A stretch of DNA of 24,138 nucleotides from NCBI GenBank assembly GCA_035315065.1, contig DATFYM010000124.1, forward strand, positions 1 to 24,138, given 5' to 3'. The translations under genes were made by a program, and so were the position numbers. This document shows, in pieces, positions 1 through 7,673 of this stretch. Position 1 is the first letter of the stretch. Every line of letters starts with the position of its first letter. The notes under the pieces are model-generated. The model did no database searches, was not told the DNA's origin, and saw only the letters and a program-made list of their open reading frames with translations. The stretch is from DATFYM01 sp035315065 (lineage in GTDB: Bacteria; Acidobacteriota; Terriglobia; UBA7540).

Positions 1-81
1 CCGCGAGTGGCCGAGTTGGTGGAGTTCTTTCACTTCTTCAGGTGTCAAAATCAATTTCGAGCGTTTGGATTTTCCTGCCAT
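1..81 (-). CDS. IS630-like transposase, N-terminal fragment (cut by window edge)
   Basis: The minus strand opens with ATG at 81 and reads 27 codons to the edge: MAGKSKRSKLILTPEEVKEL then HQLGHSR. A short basic leader followed by 'L-T-P-E-E-x-x-E-L' resembles the start of IS630-family transposases, where this segment begins the helix-turn-helix DNA-binding region. The DDE catalytic part would lie outside the window, so whether the gene is intact cannot be judged. No Shine-Dalgarno is visible. An extended -10-like TGCTATACT lies only 6 nt before the ATG, so a leaderless transcript is possible. The flank at about 82-185 is visibly AT-richer than the rest, as expected for an inserted element. An unrelated short regulator is the main alternative. 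Confidence 0.55.
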   Translation of the reverse strand, partial: MAGKSKRSKLILTPEEVKELHQLGHSR

Positions 82-87
82 ATATCG

Positions 88-96
88 AGTATAGCA
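88..96 (-). promoter_or_regulatory. Extended -10 element before the transposase start
   Basis: Read on the minus strand this is TGC followed by TATACT, matching the extended -10 pattern TGnTATAAT in all but one base. It ends 6 nt before the transposase ATG, so transcription would begin at or next to the start codon. No good -35 is seen 17 nt upstream, which is acceptable for an extended -10 promoter. Supported by sequence only. Confidence 0.4.
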
Positions 97-152
97 GGAA
101 AACCTAATCAGTGCATCTTTTACTGAAACTTTATACTAGTCGCAATAGTCTC

Positions 153-181
153 TTGACAAACGACTCCGACACCCACATAGT
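153..181 (+). promoter_or_regulatory. Candidate sigma-70-type promoter for the CPCC gene
   Basis: A perfect -35 hexamer TTGACA (153-158) is followed after exactly 17 nt by CATAGT (176-181), which matches TATAAT at four of six positions. It points toward the CPCC protein gene, whose likely start is 135 nt downstream. It lies at the edge of the AT-rich flank of the transposase, so it could instead be an outward-facing promoter of the insertion element. Confidence 0.4.
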
Positions 182-315
182 TTTCTCTTGAATGCGAGAG
201 CTCCCCGCGCTTCCGTGCCCGAAGCCGAGGACGGGTCGGTGGCGCCAATCTGCCGGCCAAGTTACGAATGGGCGCTTTCGGGCATTCAAGCAAAAGGTCG
301 ATTGAGCAGAACCGT

Positions 316-624
316 ATGGTCGAACTCGCTCATGATCCTTTCGAAGTCACCTGCCCGTGCTGCGGCTCCCTGCTGAAGGTTGACCGCGAATTGCGCAAGG
401 TGATCTCGCACCGCGCACCTCGCCGGCACGCCAAAACCGCGGACATTGACCAGGCCGGCGCCCTGCTTCGGAAAGAGGCCCAGCGGCGCGAAGCGCTCTT
501 TCGCCAGAGTGAGGAAGAGGAGAAAGTGAAGTCGCAGCTCCTCGAGCGCAAGTTCGCCGAAGCGCTGGAGAAGACCAGAGGGGAGCCTGTCACCCGGCCG
601 GCGCGCGAGATCGATTTGGATTGA
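316..624 (+). CDS. Small CPCC zinc-ribbon-like protein with coiled coil
   Basis: This 102-residue protein has a VTCPCCGSLLKVD segment at residues 11-23 (Cys13, Cys15, Cys16), like half of a zinc ribbon. A basic linker follows, then a highly charged helical stretch (about 45-88) likely to form a coiled coil, and an acidic end. Similar short CPCC-plus-helix proteins occur in acidobacteria as conserved proteins of unknown function; that comparison is from memory. With only three cysteines, metal binding would need a dimer or other ligands. I prefer ATG 316 because the segment before it (ATG 268) looks non-family; neither start has a strong Shine-Dalgarno. The next gene begins 187 nt downstream. 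Function unknown. Confidence 0.7.
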   Translation: MVELAHDPFEVTCPCCGSLLKVDRELRKVISHRAPRRHAKTADIDQAGALLRKEAQRREALFRQSEEEEKVKSQLLERKFAEALEKTRGEPVTRPAREIDLD

Positions 625-811
625 CGGGAGGGAACTGCATCCCCAAGGACTTTGGACCTTTGATCGACGCTGTTGCCGCAGACCTCCGGCCGGGTAGCGA
701 TCGTGCGCACTCATTTTCTGCTAGGATACCTACGGGGGGCAGGGTGTTCTTAGCCTCGACGAGATCTCGCGCCATTTCGGATGGTGCGACCCCAGAGAAA
801 AGCGCAGCGCC

Positions 812-1057
812 GTGAGCAAACTCGGTCAGTTGATATCAACCGCCTATCGGCAGGCTCTCCGGCTGTTCCACGTGCTGGTGGGCGTTATCTTTCTGGGCTT
901 GGCTGTCGCTGGCGCTACAGTCTCGTTCCGAGAGTGGGAACAGTACCGGGAATCTGCCTCGCTCGGCTTGGTGCGCCTTTACCTTTTCGCCAGTTTCACG
1001 GTGCTCCTAATCCTTTGCGGCCTTTACTCTTTTGTGAAGGCACGGAGCGTGCGGTAG
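812..1057 (+). CDS. Small two-helix membrane protein
   Basis: This 81-residue protein starts with GTG (812). Two hydrophobic segments, about residues 20-38 (FHVLVGVIFLGLAVAGATV) and 55-74 (LYLFASFTVLLILCGLYSF), flank a short charged loop (REWEQYRES); the tail is basic (VKARSVR). This predicts a helical hairpin in the inner membrane with both ends in the cytoplasm. No enzymatic motif is seen. It lies 130 nt before the methylmalonyl-CoA mutase gene, separated by a heptad inverted repeat, so cotranscription is possible but not shown. The ribosome-binding site is weak. Codon use is normal and the frame is clean. Function unknown. Confidence 0.65.
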   Translation: MSKLGQLISTAYRQALRLFHVLVGVIFLGLAVAGATVSFREWEQYRESASLGLVRLYLFASFTVLLILCGLYSFVKARSVR

Positions 1058-1065
1058 GGGGCAGG

Positions 1066-1163
1066 GGGACAGGGCAGGAGCAAAGTGTAAAGTGTGAAGG
1101 GTAAAGGTAAGAGGGTTTGCCCTTCAGCCCTTTGCCTTTACCCTTTCACTTTTGACCTGTCCC
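1066..1163. repeat. Heptad-type inverted repeat before the mutase gene
   Basis: Outer arms GGGACAGG (1066-1073) and CCTGTCCC (1156-1163) are perfect complements. Inside, a tract at 1089-1115 built on a roughly 7-nt unit (GTGAAGG/GTAAAGG) faces its inverted partner at 1128-1153 (CCCTTTGCCTTTACCCTTTC). The whole can fold into one long imperfect hairpin. It ends 23 nt before the mutase ATG and is partly translated in the upstream-extended reading frame. Confidence 0.8.
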
Positions 1164-1186
1164 ATGCACCCGTATCCTTTTTGACC

Positions 1187-2800
1187 ATGAGTTCCAACAA
1201 CGACCACGGATTGAAGTTCAAGACCGCGTCGGGTCTCGAGACCAAGACCTTCTATCAGCCCGCAGATGCGACGGAGCAGAGGGATGGGTCAGCCGAGAGC
1301 GACCTTGGTTTTCCCGGTGAGTATCCGTTCACCCGCGGTATTCATCCCACGCTCTATCGCAGCCGGTTGTGGACGGTGCGCCAGTATGCGGGCTTCGGCA
1401 CGGCGACGGAATCGAACGCCCGGTACCGCTATTTGCTCTCGCAAGGCACCACCGGGCTCTCCGTCGCCTTCGATCTTCCCACGCAGATCGGCCTCGACTC
1501 GGACCACCCGCTCGCCCAGGGCGAGGTCGGTCGCGTCGGTGTCGCGGTCGACTCGCTCGAAGATATGGAGACTCTCTTCGACGGCATTCCTCTCGATCGA
1601 GTTTCGACCTCGATGACCATCAATGCCACGGCGGCGATCTTGCTGGCGCTCTATTTTGCCGTCGCCGAGAGGCAGGGCGTCGGCCTAGCCAAGGTTTCGG
1701 GCACCGTCCAGAACGACATCCTCAAGGAGTACGTCGCACGCGGCACGTACATCTATCCCCCCACGCCGGCGCTGCGGATCGTCACGGACATCTTCGCTTT
1801 CTGCCACGAGCATACCCCGGAATGGAACACCATTTCGATCAGCGGCTACCACATCCGCGAAGCGGGCTCGACGGCCGTTCAGGAAGTAGCCTTCACGCTC
1901 GCCAACGGTATCGCCTACGTCGAGGCAGCTCAGAAGCGCGGCCTCGCGGTGGACGCCATCGCGCCGCGCCTCTCATTCTTCCTGAATGCGCACAGCGACC
2001 TGCTGGAGGAAGTGGCGAAGTTCCGCGCCGCGCGACGGCTGTGGGCGCGCATCATGCGCGAGCGCTTCCGCGCGGCAAATCCTCGCTCCTGGGTCTTTCG
2101 TTTTCACACGCAAACGGCGGGCAGCACGCTGACCGCCCAGCAGCCCGAGGTTAACCTCGTGCGGGTCACGTTGCAGGCGCTGGCCGCGGTGCTGGGAGGA
2201 ACGCAATCACTGCACACCAACTCCCGCGACGAGGCGCTGTCTTTGCCCACCGAAGCCTCAGCCCTGCTGGCGCTGCGCACCCAGCAGATCATCGCCTATG
2301 AAAGCGGCGTGACCAACACGGTCGATCCGCTGGGCGGCTCCTACTTCATCGAAAACCTTACCTCGAGGATCGAGCAGGGTGCGGAAGAGTATCTGCGCAA
2401 GATCGATAAGCTGGGAGGCACGCTGCGCGCCATCGAGATTGGATACGTCCAGCGCGAGATCCAGCAGGCGGCCTATGAGTATCAAAAAGCGGTGGAATCG
2501 GGTGAGAAGACGGTGGTGGGAGTGAACCGCTATCAAATGGACGCCGACGCAGCGCCTCCTCTGCTCCGTATCAATTCTGAGATCGAGTGCGCGCAAGTAG
2601 AGCGCTTGCGCAGCTTGCGTGCCCACCGCGATTCGGCCCGCGCCAAAGCGGCGCTCGACGAAGTGGAGGCGACAGCACGCTCGGATCGCAATCTCATGCC
2701 TGCCATTCTTGCGGCCGTCAAGTCGTATGCGACGGTGGGCGAGATCTCCGACACGCTGCGCAAGGTGTTTGGAGAGTATCAGGAGTCCGTTGTGATCTGA
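1187..2800 (+). CDS. mcmA1: Methylmalonyl-CoA mutase, large (catalytic barrel) subunit
   Basis: This 537-residue enzyme interconverts methylmalonyl-CoA and succinyl-CoA with adenosylcobalamin, linking propionyl-CoA (odd-chain, branched amino acid and propionate carbon) to the TCA cycle. Family signatures are WTVRQYAGFG (62-71), LSVAFDLPTQ (91-100), QNDILKEYVARGTYIYPP (175-192) and SISGYH (217-222). Aligned by hand to the Propionibacterium enzyme, Tyr67, Arg185 and His222 fall exactly where Tyr89, Arg207 and His244 sit. Isobutyryl-CoA mutases have Phe and Gln at the first two positions, so methylmalonyl specificity is favoured. The protein ends without the C-terminal B12-binding domain, which must come from a separate small subunit not in this window. 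ATG 1187 is chosen because the longer frame only translates the hairpin repeat; its Shine-Dalgarno is poor. Confidence 0.93.
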   Translation: MSSNNDHGLKFKTASGLETKTFYQPADATEQRDGSAESDLGFPGEYPFTRGIHPTLYRSRLWTVRQYAGFGTATESNARYRYLLSQGTTGLSVAFDLPTQIGLDSDHPLAQGEVGRVGVAVDSLEDMETLFDGIPLDRVSTSMTINATAAILLALYFAVAERQGVGLAKVSGTVQNDILKEYVARGTYIYPPTPALRIVTDIFAFCHEHTPEWNTISISGYHIREAGSTAVQEVAFTLANGIAYVEAAQKRGLAVDAIAPRLSFFLNAHSDLLEEVAKFRAARRLWARIMRERFRAANPRSWVFRFHTQTAGSTLTAQQPEVNLVRVTLQALAAVLGGTQSLHTNSRDEALSLPTEASALLALRTQQIIAYESGVTNTVDPLGGSYFIENLTSRIEQGAEEYLRKIDKLGGTLRAIEIGYVQREIQQAAYEYQKAVESGEKTVVGVNRYQMDADAAPPLLRINSEIECAQVERLRSLRAHRDSARAKAALDEVEATARSDRNLMPAILAAVKSYATVGEISDTLRKVFGEYQESVVI

Positions 2801-2916
2801 TGCGTCGTACGCCATGCCCCTGACCAGTGATGACCGTCGCCGTTCCGGGGGCTTCAAGGTTTGGCCATCATCAGCGAAGCTCCCTAACCCAGAGCTCGTC
2901 ACGCGGGGGGAAACGG

Positions 2917-4311
2917 ATGCCTACACTTCAGTTTCTCGGCGCCGCCGGAAGCGTTACTGGCTCGCGATATCTCATTGAAGCCGGCGGCGAGCGATTGCTA
3001 GTGGACTGCGGCCTTTTCCAGGGCGAGAAGGAACTGCGACTCCGGAACTGGAATCCGTTTCCGGCGCCGCCCGCCAGCATCAACTGTTTGGTGTTGACGC
3101 ACGCTCACCTCGATCACACCGGCTACATTCCCCGGCTGATCAAGGAAGGCTTTCGCGGACAAGTCCTCGCCACGTCAGCCACGGTGGACATCTGCCAACT
3201 GCTATTGCCTGATTCCGGCCACTTACAGGAAGAAGACGCCGCATACGCCAACAAGCAAGGTTTCAGCAAGCACAAGCCGGCCCTGCCGCTCTACACATAC
3301 GACGACGCCGTGAAATCGCTCCAGAGTTTTCGCGCCGTCGATGAGAGCAAGCCGGTGGAGATCTCGGAACACTTCAGTTGCCGGTTCTTCGCCGCCGGGC
3401 ACATTCTCGGCGCGCGCATGATCGAGCTAACCGTTCATGAAAACGGCGTCGAGCGCCGCGTGCTCTTCTCCGGCGACCTCGGCCGCGAGCGGCAGCTTCT
3501 CATTCGCGAGCCCGTGGTGCCGGAGGTTTCGGGCGACTACACAATGCTCTGCGAATCCACCTACGGCGACCGCCTGCATCCCAGCGACGACTTCCGTGCC
3601 CGCCTCGCCTCGATTGTTGAGTCCACCGCGGCTCGCGGCGGCACCGTGGTGATTCCCGCCTTTGCCGTGGGTAGGACCCAGGAACTGCTTTACGTTTTCC
3701 GGGAACTTGTCGAACAAAACAAGGTGCATTCCATCCCGATCCACGTGGACAGCCCCATGGCGATCGACAGCACGGACCTCTATAACCGTCACCACGAGGA
3801 CCACAACTTGGATGTGGACGCGTTGGAGAAGCAGGGCGTTAAGCCTTTCGCGCCGCCGGGCGTTCACTTCGACCGCACGGTTGAGGAATCCAAGGCCATT
3901 AACGACGTGCATTTCCCAATGGTGATCATCTCGGCCAGCGGCATGGCCACCGGAGGCCGCGTTCTGCATCATCTGAAGCGCTGCCTGCCGGATCATCGCA
4001 ACACCATCCTCTTCGAAGGCTTTCAAGCCGCGGGTACTCGCGGCCGGATCATCCAGTCGGGTGCGACCAGCGTGAAGATTCACGGAGCGCAAGTGTCAAT
4101 TCGGGCTCGCGTCGAGTCGATGGACAACCTCAGCGGTCACGCCGACTACGGCGAGATCCTACGCTGGCTGGGGCGCTTCCCCAAAGCGCCGCAGAAAGTC
4201 CACCTCGTGCACGGCGAGCCTGCGGCCTCACAGTCTTTGAGGGAGAAGTTCACCAACCAGCTTCATTGGGAAACCGCCGTCGCTGCCTATTTGCAGAAGA
4301 TCGTATTGTAA
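2917..4311 (+). CDS. Beta-CASP metallo-beta-lactamase-fold ribonuclease (CPSF73-like)
   Basis: This 464-residue protein has the complete metal-site series of the MBL fold: THAHLDH (61-67), His162 in AAGHILG, Asp187 in SGDLGRE, and His432 in LVHGEP. The beta-CASP part is marked by LCESTYGDR (211-219), the SASGMATGGR loop (339-348) and LSGHADY (405-411). Known relatives are two-metal RNA endo- or 5'-exonucleases of the CPSF73/Ysh1 type that act in RNA processing and decay in the cytoplasm. The start is ATG 2917, preceded by a GGGGGG run at 2905-2910; the upstream extension lacks family character. It follows the mutase by 116 nt on the same strand and converges on the HD gene. The RNA target is unknown. 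Confidence 0.9.
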   Translation: MPTLQFLGAAGSVTGSRYLIEAGGERLLVDCGLFQGEKELRLRNWNPFPAPPASINCLVLTHAHLDHTGYIPRLIKEGFRGQVLATSATVDICQLLLPDSGHLQEEDAAYANKQGFSKHKPALPLYTYDDAVKSLQSFRAVDESKPVEISEHFSCRFFAAGHILGARMIELTVHENGVERRVLFSGDLGRERQLLIREPVVPEVSGDYTMLCESTYGDRLHPSDDFRARLASIVESTAARGGTVVIPAFAVGRTQELLYVFRELVEQNKVHSIPIHVDSPMAIDSTDLYNRHHEDHNLDVDALEKQGVKPFAPPGVHFDRTVEESKAINDVHFPMVIISASGMATGGRVLHHLKRCLPDHRNTILFEGFQAAGTRGRIIQSGATSVKIHGAQVSIRARVESMDNLSGHADYGEILRWLGRFPKAPQKVHLVHGEPAASQSLREKFTNQLHWETAVAAYLQKIVL

Positions 4312-4352
4312 CTCGCTCGCGCCTGAAGGCACGGCCCACAGGCGGTGGCGAG
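4312..4352. terminator. Hairpin between convergent genes, possible bidirectional terminator
   Basis: Directly after the ribonuclease stop, CTCGCTCGCGCCTG (4312-4325) pairs with CAGGCGGTGGCGAG (4339-4352) across a 13-nt loop; 11 of 14 positions are complementary. It fills nearly the whole gap between two convergent genes. There is no T-run, so intrinsic termination is uncertain. Confidence 0.4.
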
Positions 4353-4362
4353 CAACCCGGTG

Positions 4363-4926
4363 CTAGGCCGAGGCGGGCGCGAGACCGAGCTGATCGGCTA
4401 CCGCGCGCATCGCTTCGATGCAGAAGGTAATGTGCTCGTCGAGCGGGACGCCAAGCTCCTCGGCGCCCTTGACGATGTCCTCGCGGCTCACCGAGCGCGC
4501 GAAGGCCTTGTCCTTCATTCTCTTTCTCACTGACTTCGCTTCCAACGTTTTGATCCGGTCCGGGCGCACCAGCGAACAGGCGGTAATGAACCCGGCCACC
4601 TCGTCGCAGGCAAATAGCGCCCTAGCCATCAGCGTGTCACGCGGCACTCCCGTGTAGTCGGCGTGGCCGAGGATAGCGCGGCGGACTTCTTCCGGATAGC
4701 CCTTCTCCTTCAAGATCTCACTGCCCTTGAGGGGATGGTCGGGAGCGTTCGGATAGACTTCGTAATCGAAGTCGTGGATGAGGGCCGTCACGCCCCATTT
4801 CGCCTCGTCCGCACCAAACTTCGCGGCGTAGGCGCGCACGCAGGCTTCAACGGCCAGCGCGTGCTTGCGCAAGTTCTCGTTCCGAGTGTATTCGCAAAGC
4901 AGTTCCCAAGCAGATGAGCGGTCCAT
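4363..4926 (-). CDS. HD-domain hydrolase
   Basis: This 187-residue protein has the HD-superfamily metal ligands in order: His22 (RKHALAVE), His51-Asp52 (ALIHDFDYE), His88 (ILGHADY) and Asp108 (FACDEV). Such stand-alone HD proteins are metal-dependent phosphohydrolases, usually on nucleotides or related phosphoesters; the substrate cannot be told from sequence. The segment between His51 and His88 has the HPLKGSEILKEKGYPEEVRRA pattern typical of HDIG-type members. AGGAG lies 4 nt before ATG 4926, a slightly tight but clear ribosome site. It is convergent with the ribonuclease gene and 87 nt after the esterase stop, in the same direction as the transporter operon. It may be read from that operon. 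Confidence 0.85.
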   Translation of the reverse strand: MDRSSAWELLCEYTRNENLRKHALAVEACVRAYAAKFGADEAKWGVTALIHDFDYEVYPNAPDHPLKGSEILKEKGYPEEVRRAILGHADYTGVPRDTLMARALFACDEVAGFITACSLVRPDRIKTLEAKSVRKRMKDKAFARSVSREDIVKGAEELGVPLDEHITFCIEAMRAVADQLGLAPASA

Positions 4927-5013
4927 GAGTCTCCTGAAAGCGGTGGCGCGAAGAAAATATCAAACCGTCGTCCAAGCTGACGCGATCATACGAGCGCCAG
5001 GCACACCCGGCCT

Positions 5014-5955
5014 CTACTTTGCGGCGTCGAAGGCGCGCGAATGAAACTGAATCGATTCGGCGACGTGAGTGAGATAGTACTCGACGCCGTGGCCTCCCGG
5101 ATAAATGTGGAACTCGTGCTTCACCTTTAGCGCGTCGAGTTCCTCGTGCAATGCGCGCGCGCCGTTATCGAAGCCGTAGCTATCCTCGCTGCCGCAATCG
5201 AAGTAAATCCGGAGCCGCGAGAGCGCGGACGGATTCCCCTTTGCCAGAACCAACGGACTGTTCTGGTTCCAGAAGGCAAGGTCCACCGGATTGCCATAGA
5301 GCGCGCCGAGCAGCGCCGCCAGCGACGAACCCGTGTCCACGGCGCGGTTCGATTGGCCCGGGGGCTTGGCGACGATGGCGGCGCTGTGCGCGCTCACCGC
5401 GCCGAAGAGCTGCGGGTACGCGAACGCGAAGCGCAACGCACCGTAGCCTCCCATCGACATCCCCGTAATGCCCCGCCACTGCCGCCCTGCGCGCACGCGA
5501 TACTTCCGCTCGACGGCCGGCAGGAACTCGCGAATGAAAAAGTCGCTGTAGCGGACGCGACCGTCGCGCGAGTTGATGTAAAAGGTCTGCTCGCCATCGG
5601 GTGTCACGATGAGAAACTCGCCGATCTTGTGGTGCTCGCGCAAATCCTGGATCAAAGTCCAGGCGCCGGTATTTACCAGCGACTGTTCGTTGTCACCCAG
5701 GCCGTGCAGAGCGTAGAGCACAGGGTAACGGCGGACGTCGCGGGCCACGGTATTCGTCGTCGCCGCATCGTAGCTCGGCGGCAGAAAGACGCAGTAGCGG
5801 ACCGGCTGCCGCAGAATTGTGCTGGCGACGGCACCGCACTCGATGCGGCCTTGCGCGTGGGCTTCGGCGCTATAGATGGCTAGCAGTGTAGCCAAATGGA
5901 AGAACTGCCGGAACCGGCCGCCAGGACCACGCATCAATGCCCTCGTTGCCCTCAT
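5014..5955 (-). CDS. Secreted esterase (esterase D / PF00756-like alpha/beta hydrolase)
   Basis: This 313-residue protein has a signal peptide with hydrophobic core HLATLLAIYSAEAHA ending near residue 35. The alpha/beta-hydrolase core carries YALHGLGDNE (81-90), nucleophile Ser167 in TGMSMGGYGA, likely Asp258 in CGSEDSYG and His289 in YPGGHGVEYY. This is the layout of the esterase D/putative esterase family, which cleaves acyl or feruloyl esters; the substrate is not determined here. ATG 5955 overlaps the permease stop as ATGA, implying translational coupling. A second ATG at 5934 would give a more compact signal peptide. Coupling to an ABC exporter suggests export-linked ester cleavage or cell-envelope chemistry, which is inference. 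Confidence 0.88.
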   Translation of the reverse strand: MRATRALMRGPGGRFRQFFHLATLLAIYSAEAHAQGRIECGAVASTILRQPVRYCVFLPPSYDAATTNTVARDVRRYPVLYALHGLGDNEQSLVNTGAWTLIQDLREHHKIGEFLIVTPDGEQTFYINSRDGRVRYSDFFIREFLPAVERKYRVRAGRQWRGITGMSMGGYGALRFAFAYPQLFGAVSAHSAAIVAKPPGQSNRAVDTGSSLAALLGALYGNPVDLAFWNQNSPLVLAKGNPSALSRLRIYFDCGSEDSYGFDNGARALHEELDALKVKHEFHIYPGGHGVEYYLTHVAESIQFHSRAFDAAK

Positions 5956-7403
5956 TCGTAGCGAAGAGCCTGCACCGGGTCGAGTCGCGCCGCCCGGGCG
6001 GCGGGATAAAGCCCGGAGATCATGCTGATGACGATAGCGAAAGCAATGGCTCCCCCGACCAGCCACCAGGGCACCGACCAGATGTCTTCCGAAGGAAGGT
6101 TTTGTTGGTGCAAATAGAAGTTGGTGCCCAGGTTGATCAGGCGTCCGATCGACCAGCCCAACGCCACCCCCAACATCCCGCCGAACAGGCCCATCACCCC
6201 GGCCTCGGCAAAGAAGAGCTTCTTCACGTCGCCGTCGCTGGCGCCGATGGCCTTCATGATCCCGATTTCGCGCCGCCGCTCGAGGATCGCCATCACCAGC
6301 GTGTTGACGATTCCCAGCGCCGCCACCGCCAGCGCCAGGCTGCCGAAGATGCCCAGGAAGAGATCGAGGACGGCAAAGAACCGCCGGAGGCTGCGCGTGG
6401 CATCGAGGATGGAGAAGGTGTTGAACCCCATCTTCTTGACGGCATCCTGCACCTCCTCAATCTTATCCGGATTCTTCACGCGCACGCTGACGCTTTGATA
6501 CGTCGGCTGGTTCGAGAAACTGGATTCGCTGTCGCGCATCCCGGCGGGCACCATCACGTGCAGGTCCTCCACAAACTGAAGGGGCACGAACACGCGGCCG
6601 CCCGACGCGCCCCGGAGGCCGTCGGGTTCCTGGTCGGTGATGCCCACGATGCGCAGCTTCCTCTCCCGTGGGACGACGGAGAACGAAGCCATCGCTGTGG
6701 GCGCGCTCGTGTCTGCGAGTGTTCCTTTCTGATCGCTCGAGCCGGCGTGGCTATGATCCGGTGTGGGCTTCGCTTCGGAAGTTACTGGCGCCGGCACTTG
6801 CTCCGCGTATTTCAGCGTCAGCTCTTTTCCGATCAACGATTGCGTTTGCGCATTCACCTTCGAGCTTGCTTCGCCCACCCTTTGGTGAATCCCAAGCAGT
6901 TCGTCGGCGAACTGGATCTGCAGAATGGCTTCGTCGGCCGCATCGCCGGAAAAGAAAGCGCCCTGCATGTTGTCGAAGGCGTCTTTATCTTTGGCCGATG
7001 GCGGAAGGCCGGACACCATGGTGAGGTGTGGCTTGTCTTGGTACCTGAACTCGGTGATGAAGCGGATGTCCGGAGTCGCTTCCAGCACGCCGGGCAAGTG
7101 CGCCATTTCCAGCCGCGCCTTTTCATCGAGCACCCGGCTCTCGGCGGGCGGAGGGCCCTCCCGGTTCTGCTCGCGCTCGCGATCGAAGCCGCGGAAGCTG
7201 CGGCGCGAGGTGACTAGGACCGTGTCAAAGAGACCCGACCTTTCCAGGCGTCGATTGGCCAACTGCTGTAGGCCAATGCCGAGCGAGAGCATGGCGACAA
7301 GGGACGCGACCCCTACTCCGATGCCCAGCGTGGTGAGCGAATTCCGCAGTATGGACTCGCGAAGGTTGCGCCCCGCAAGCTCGACGAGGTCGTTGGCTTT
7401 CAC
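5952..7403 (-). CDS. ABC transporter permease, MacB/FtsX type
   Basis: This 483-residue inner-membrane protein has one N-terminal helix (about 22-45, LTTLGIGVGVASLVAMLSLG), a large extracytoplasmic domain and three C-terminal helices (FLGIFGSLALAVAALGIVNT; EAGVMGLFGGMLGVALGWSI; LVGGAIAFAIVISMISGLYP). The closing PAARAARLDPVQALRYE is typical of the MacB/LolC/FtsX superfamily. These permeases couple cytoplasmic ATP hydrolysis to movement of substrates already outside the membrane. I choose GTG 7403 because GGAGAAGGAG lies 7 nt upstream; ATG 7436 adds only an unrelated 11 residues touching the heptad tract. The periplasmic domain has a hydrophilic His/Ser/Thr-rich stretch (TPDHSHAGSSDQKG). The ATPase gene lies upstream and the esterase overlaps downstream. 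Confidence 0.88.
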   Translation of the reverse strand: MKANDLVELAGRNLRESILRNSLTTLGIGVGVASLVAMLSLGIGLQQLANRRLERSGLFDTVLVTSRRSFRGFDREREQNREGPPPAESRVLDEKARLEMAHLPGVLEATPDIRFITEFRYQDKPHLTMVSGLPPSAKDKDAFDNMQGAFFSGDAADEAILQIQFADELLGIHQRVGEASSKVNAQTQSLIGKELTLKYAEQVPAPVTSEAKPTPDHSHAGSSDQKGTLADTSAPTAMASFSVVPRERKLRIVGITDQEPDGLRGASGGRVFVPLQFVEDLHVMVPAGMRDSESSFSNQPTYQSVSVRVKNPDKIEEVQDAVKKMGFNTFSILDATRSLRRFFAVLDLFLGIFGSLALAVAALGIVNTLVMAILERRREIGIMKAIGASDGDVKKLFFAEAGVMGLFGGMLGVALGWSIGRLINLGTNFYLHQQNLPSEDIWSVPWWLVGGAIAFAIVISMISGLYPAARAARLDPVQALRYE

Positions 7404-7434
7404 CGCTGCGCTCCTTCTCCCGCAGGCGGTGTCC

Positions 7435-7466
7435 ATTTTGGATTTTGGATTTTCGATTTTGGATTG
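7435..7466. repeat. Heptad tract TTTTGGA upstream of the permease
   Basis: Four and a half 7-nt units, TTTTGGA TTTTGGA TTTTCGA TTTTGGA TT, sit directly before the larger inverted repeat. No matching inverted partner is seen nearby, so this tract is unpaired, unlike most others in the window. Confidence 0.75.
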
Positions 7467-7470
7467 AAGG

Positions 7471-7631
7471 GAGAACGGGGTTCGGGATTGGGGGTTCGGG
7501 GTTCGCTGAGAAAACCGGAGATGGGATCGTCGATTCGTAGAGCGAGAGCCGATGTCGTCCCCTGCGGCGGACGCCCCACGAAGGCCGTCTTCTCTGCGAA
7601 TCCGGATTCCCGAATCCCGAACCCCGTTCTC
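7471..7631. repeat. Heptad inverted repeat (GGGRTTC unit) inside the ABC operon
   Basis: Two 36-nt arms, 7471-7506 and 7596-7631, are inverted complements at 31 of 36 positions; the outer 19 (GAGAACGGGGTTCGGGATT) are perfect. Each arm is a run of 7-nt units of the form GGGRTTC. The 89-nt region between them has no convincing gene. It separates the ATPase and permease genes of one transporter. Confidence 0.85.
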
Positions 7632-7673
7632 TTCACCAAAGCGCGTTCACTTATGTCGTGAGGCATAATTGAT

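Noticed and set aside
5937..7217. Long plus-strand open frame of 426 codons
   Set aside because: Antisense to the ABC permease; His/Asp/Arg-rich shadow translation with no hydrophobic or domain pattern.
7464..7661. Short plus-strand frame in the ABC operon gap
   Set aside because: It is the translation of the GGGRTTC inverted repeat; the periodic composition explains the open frame.
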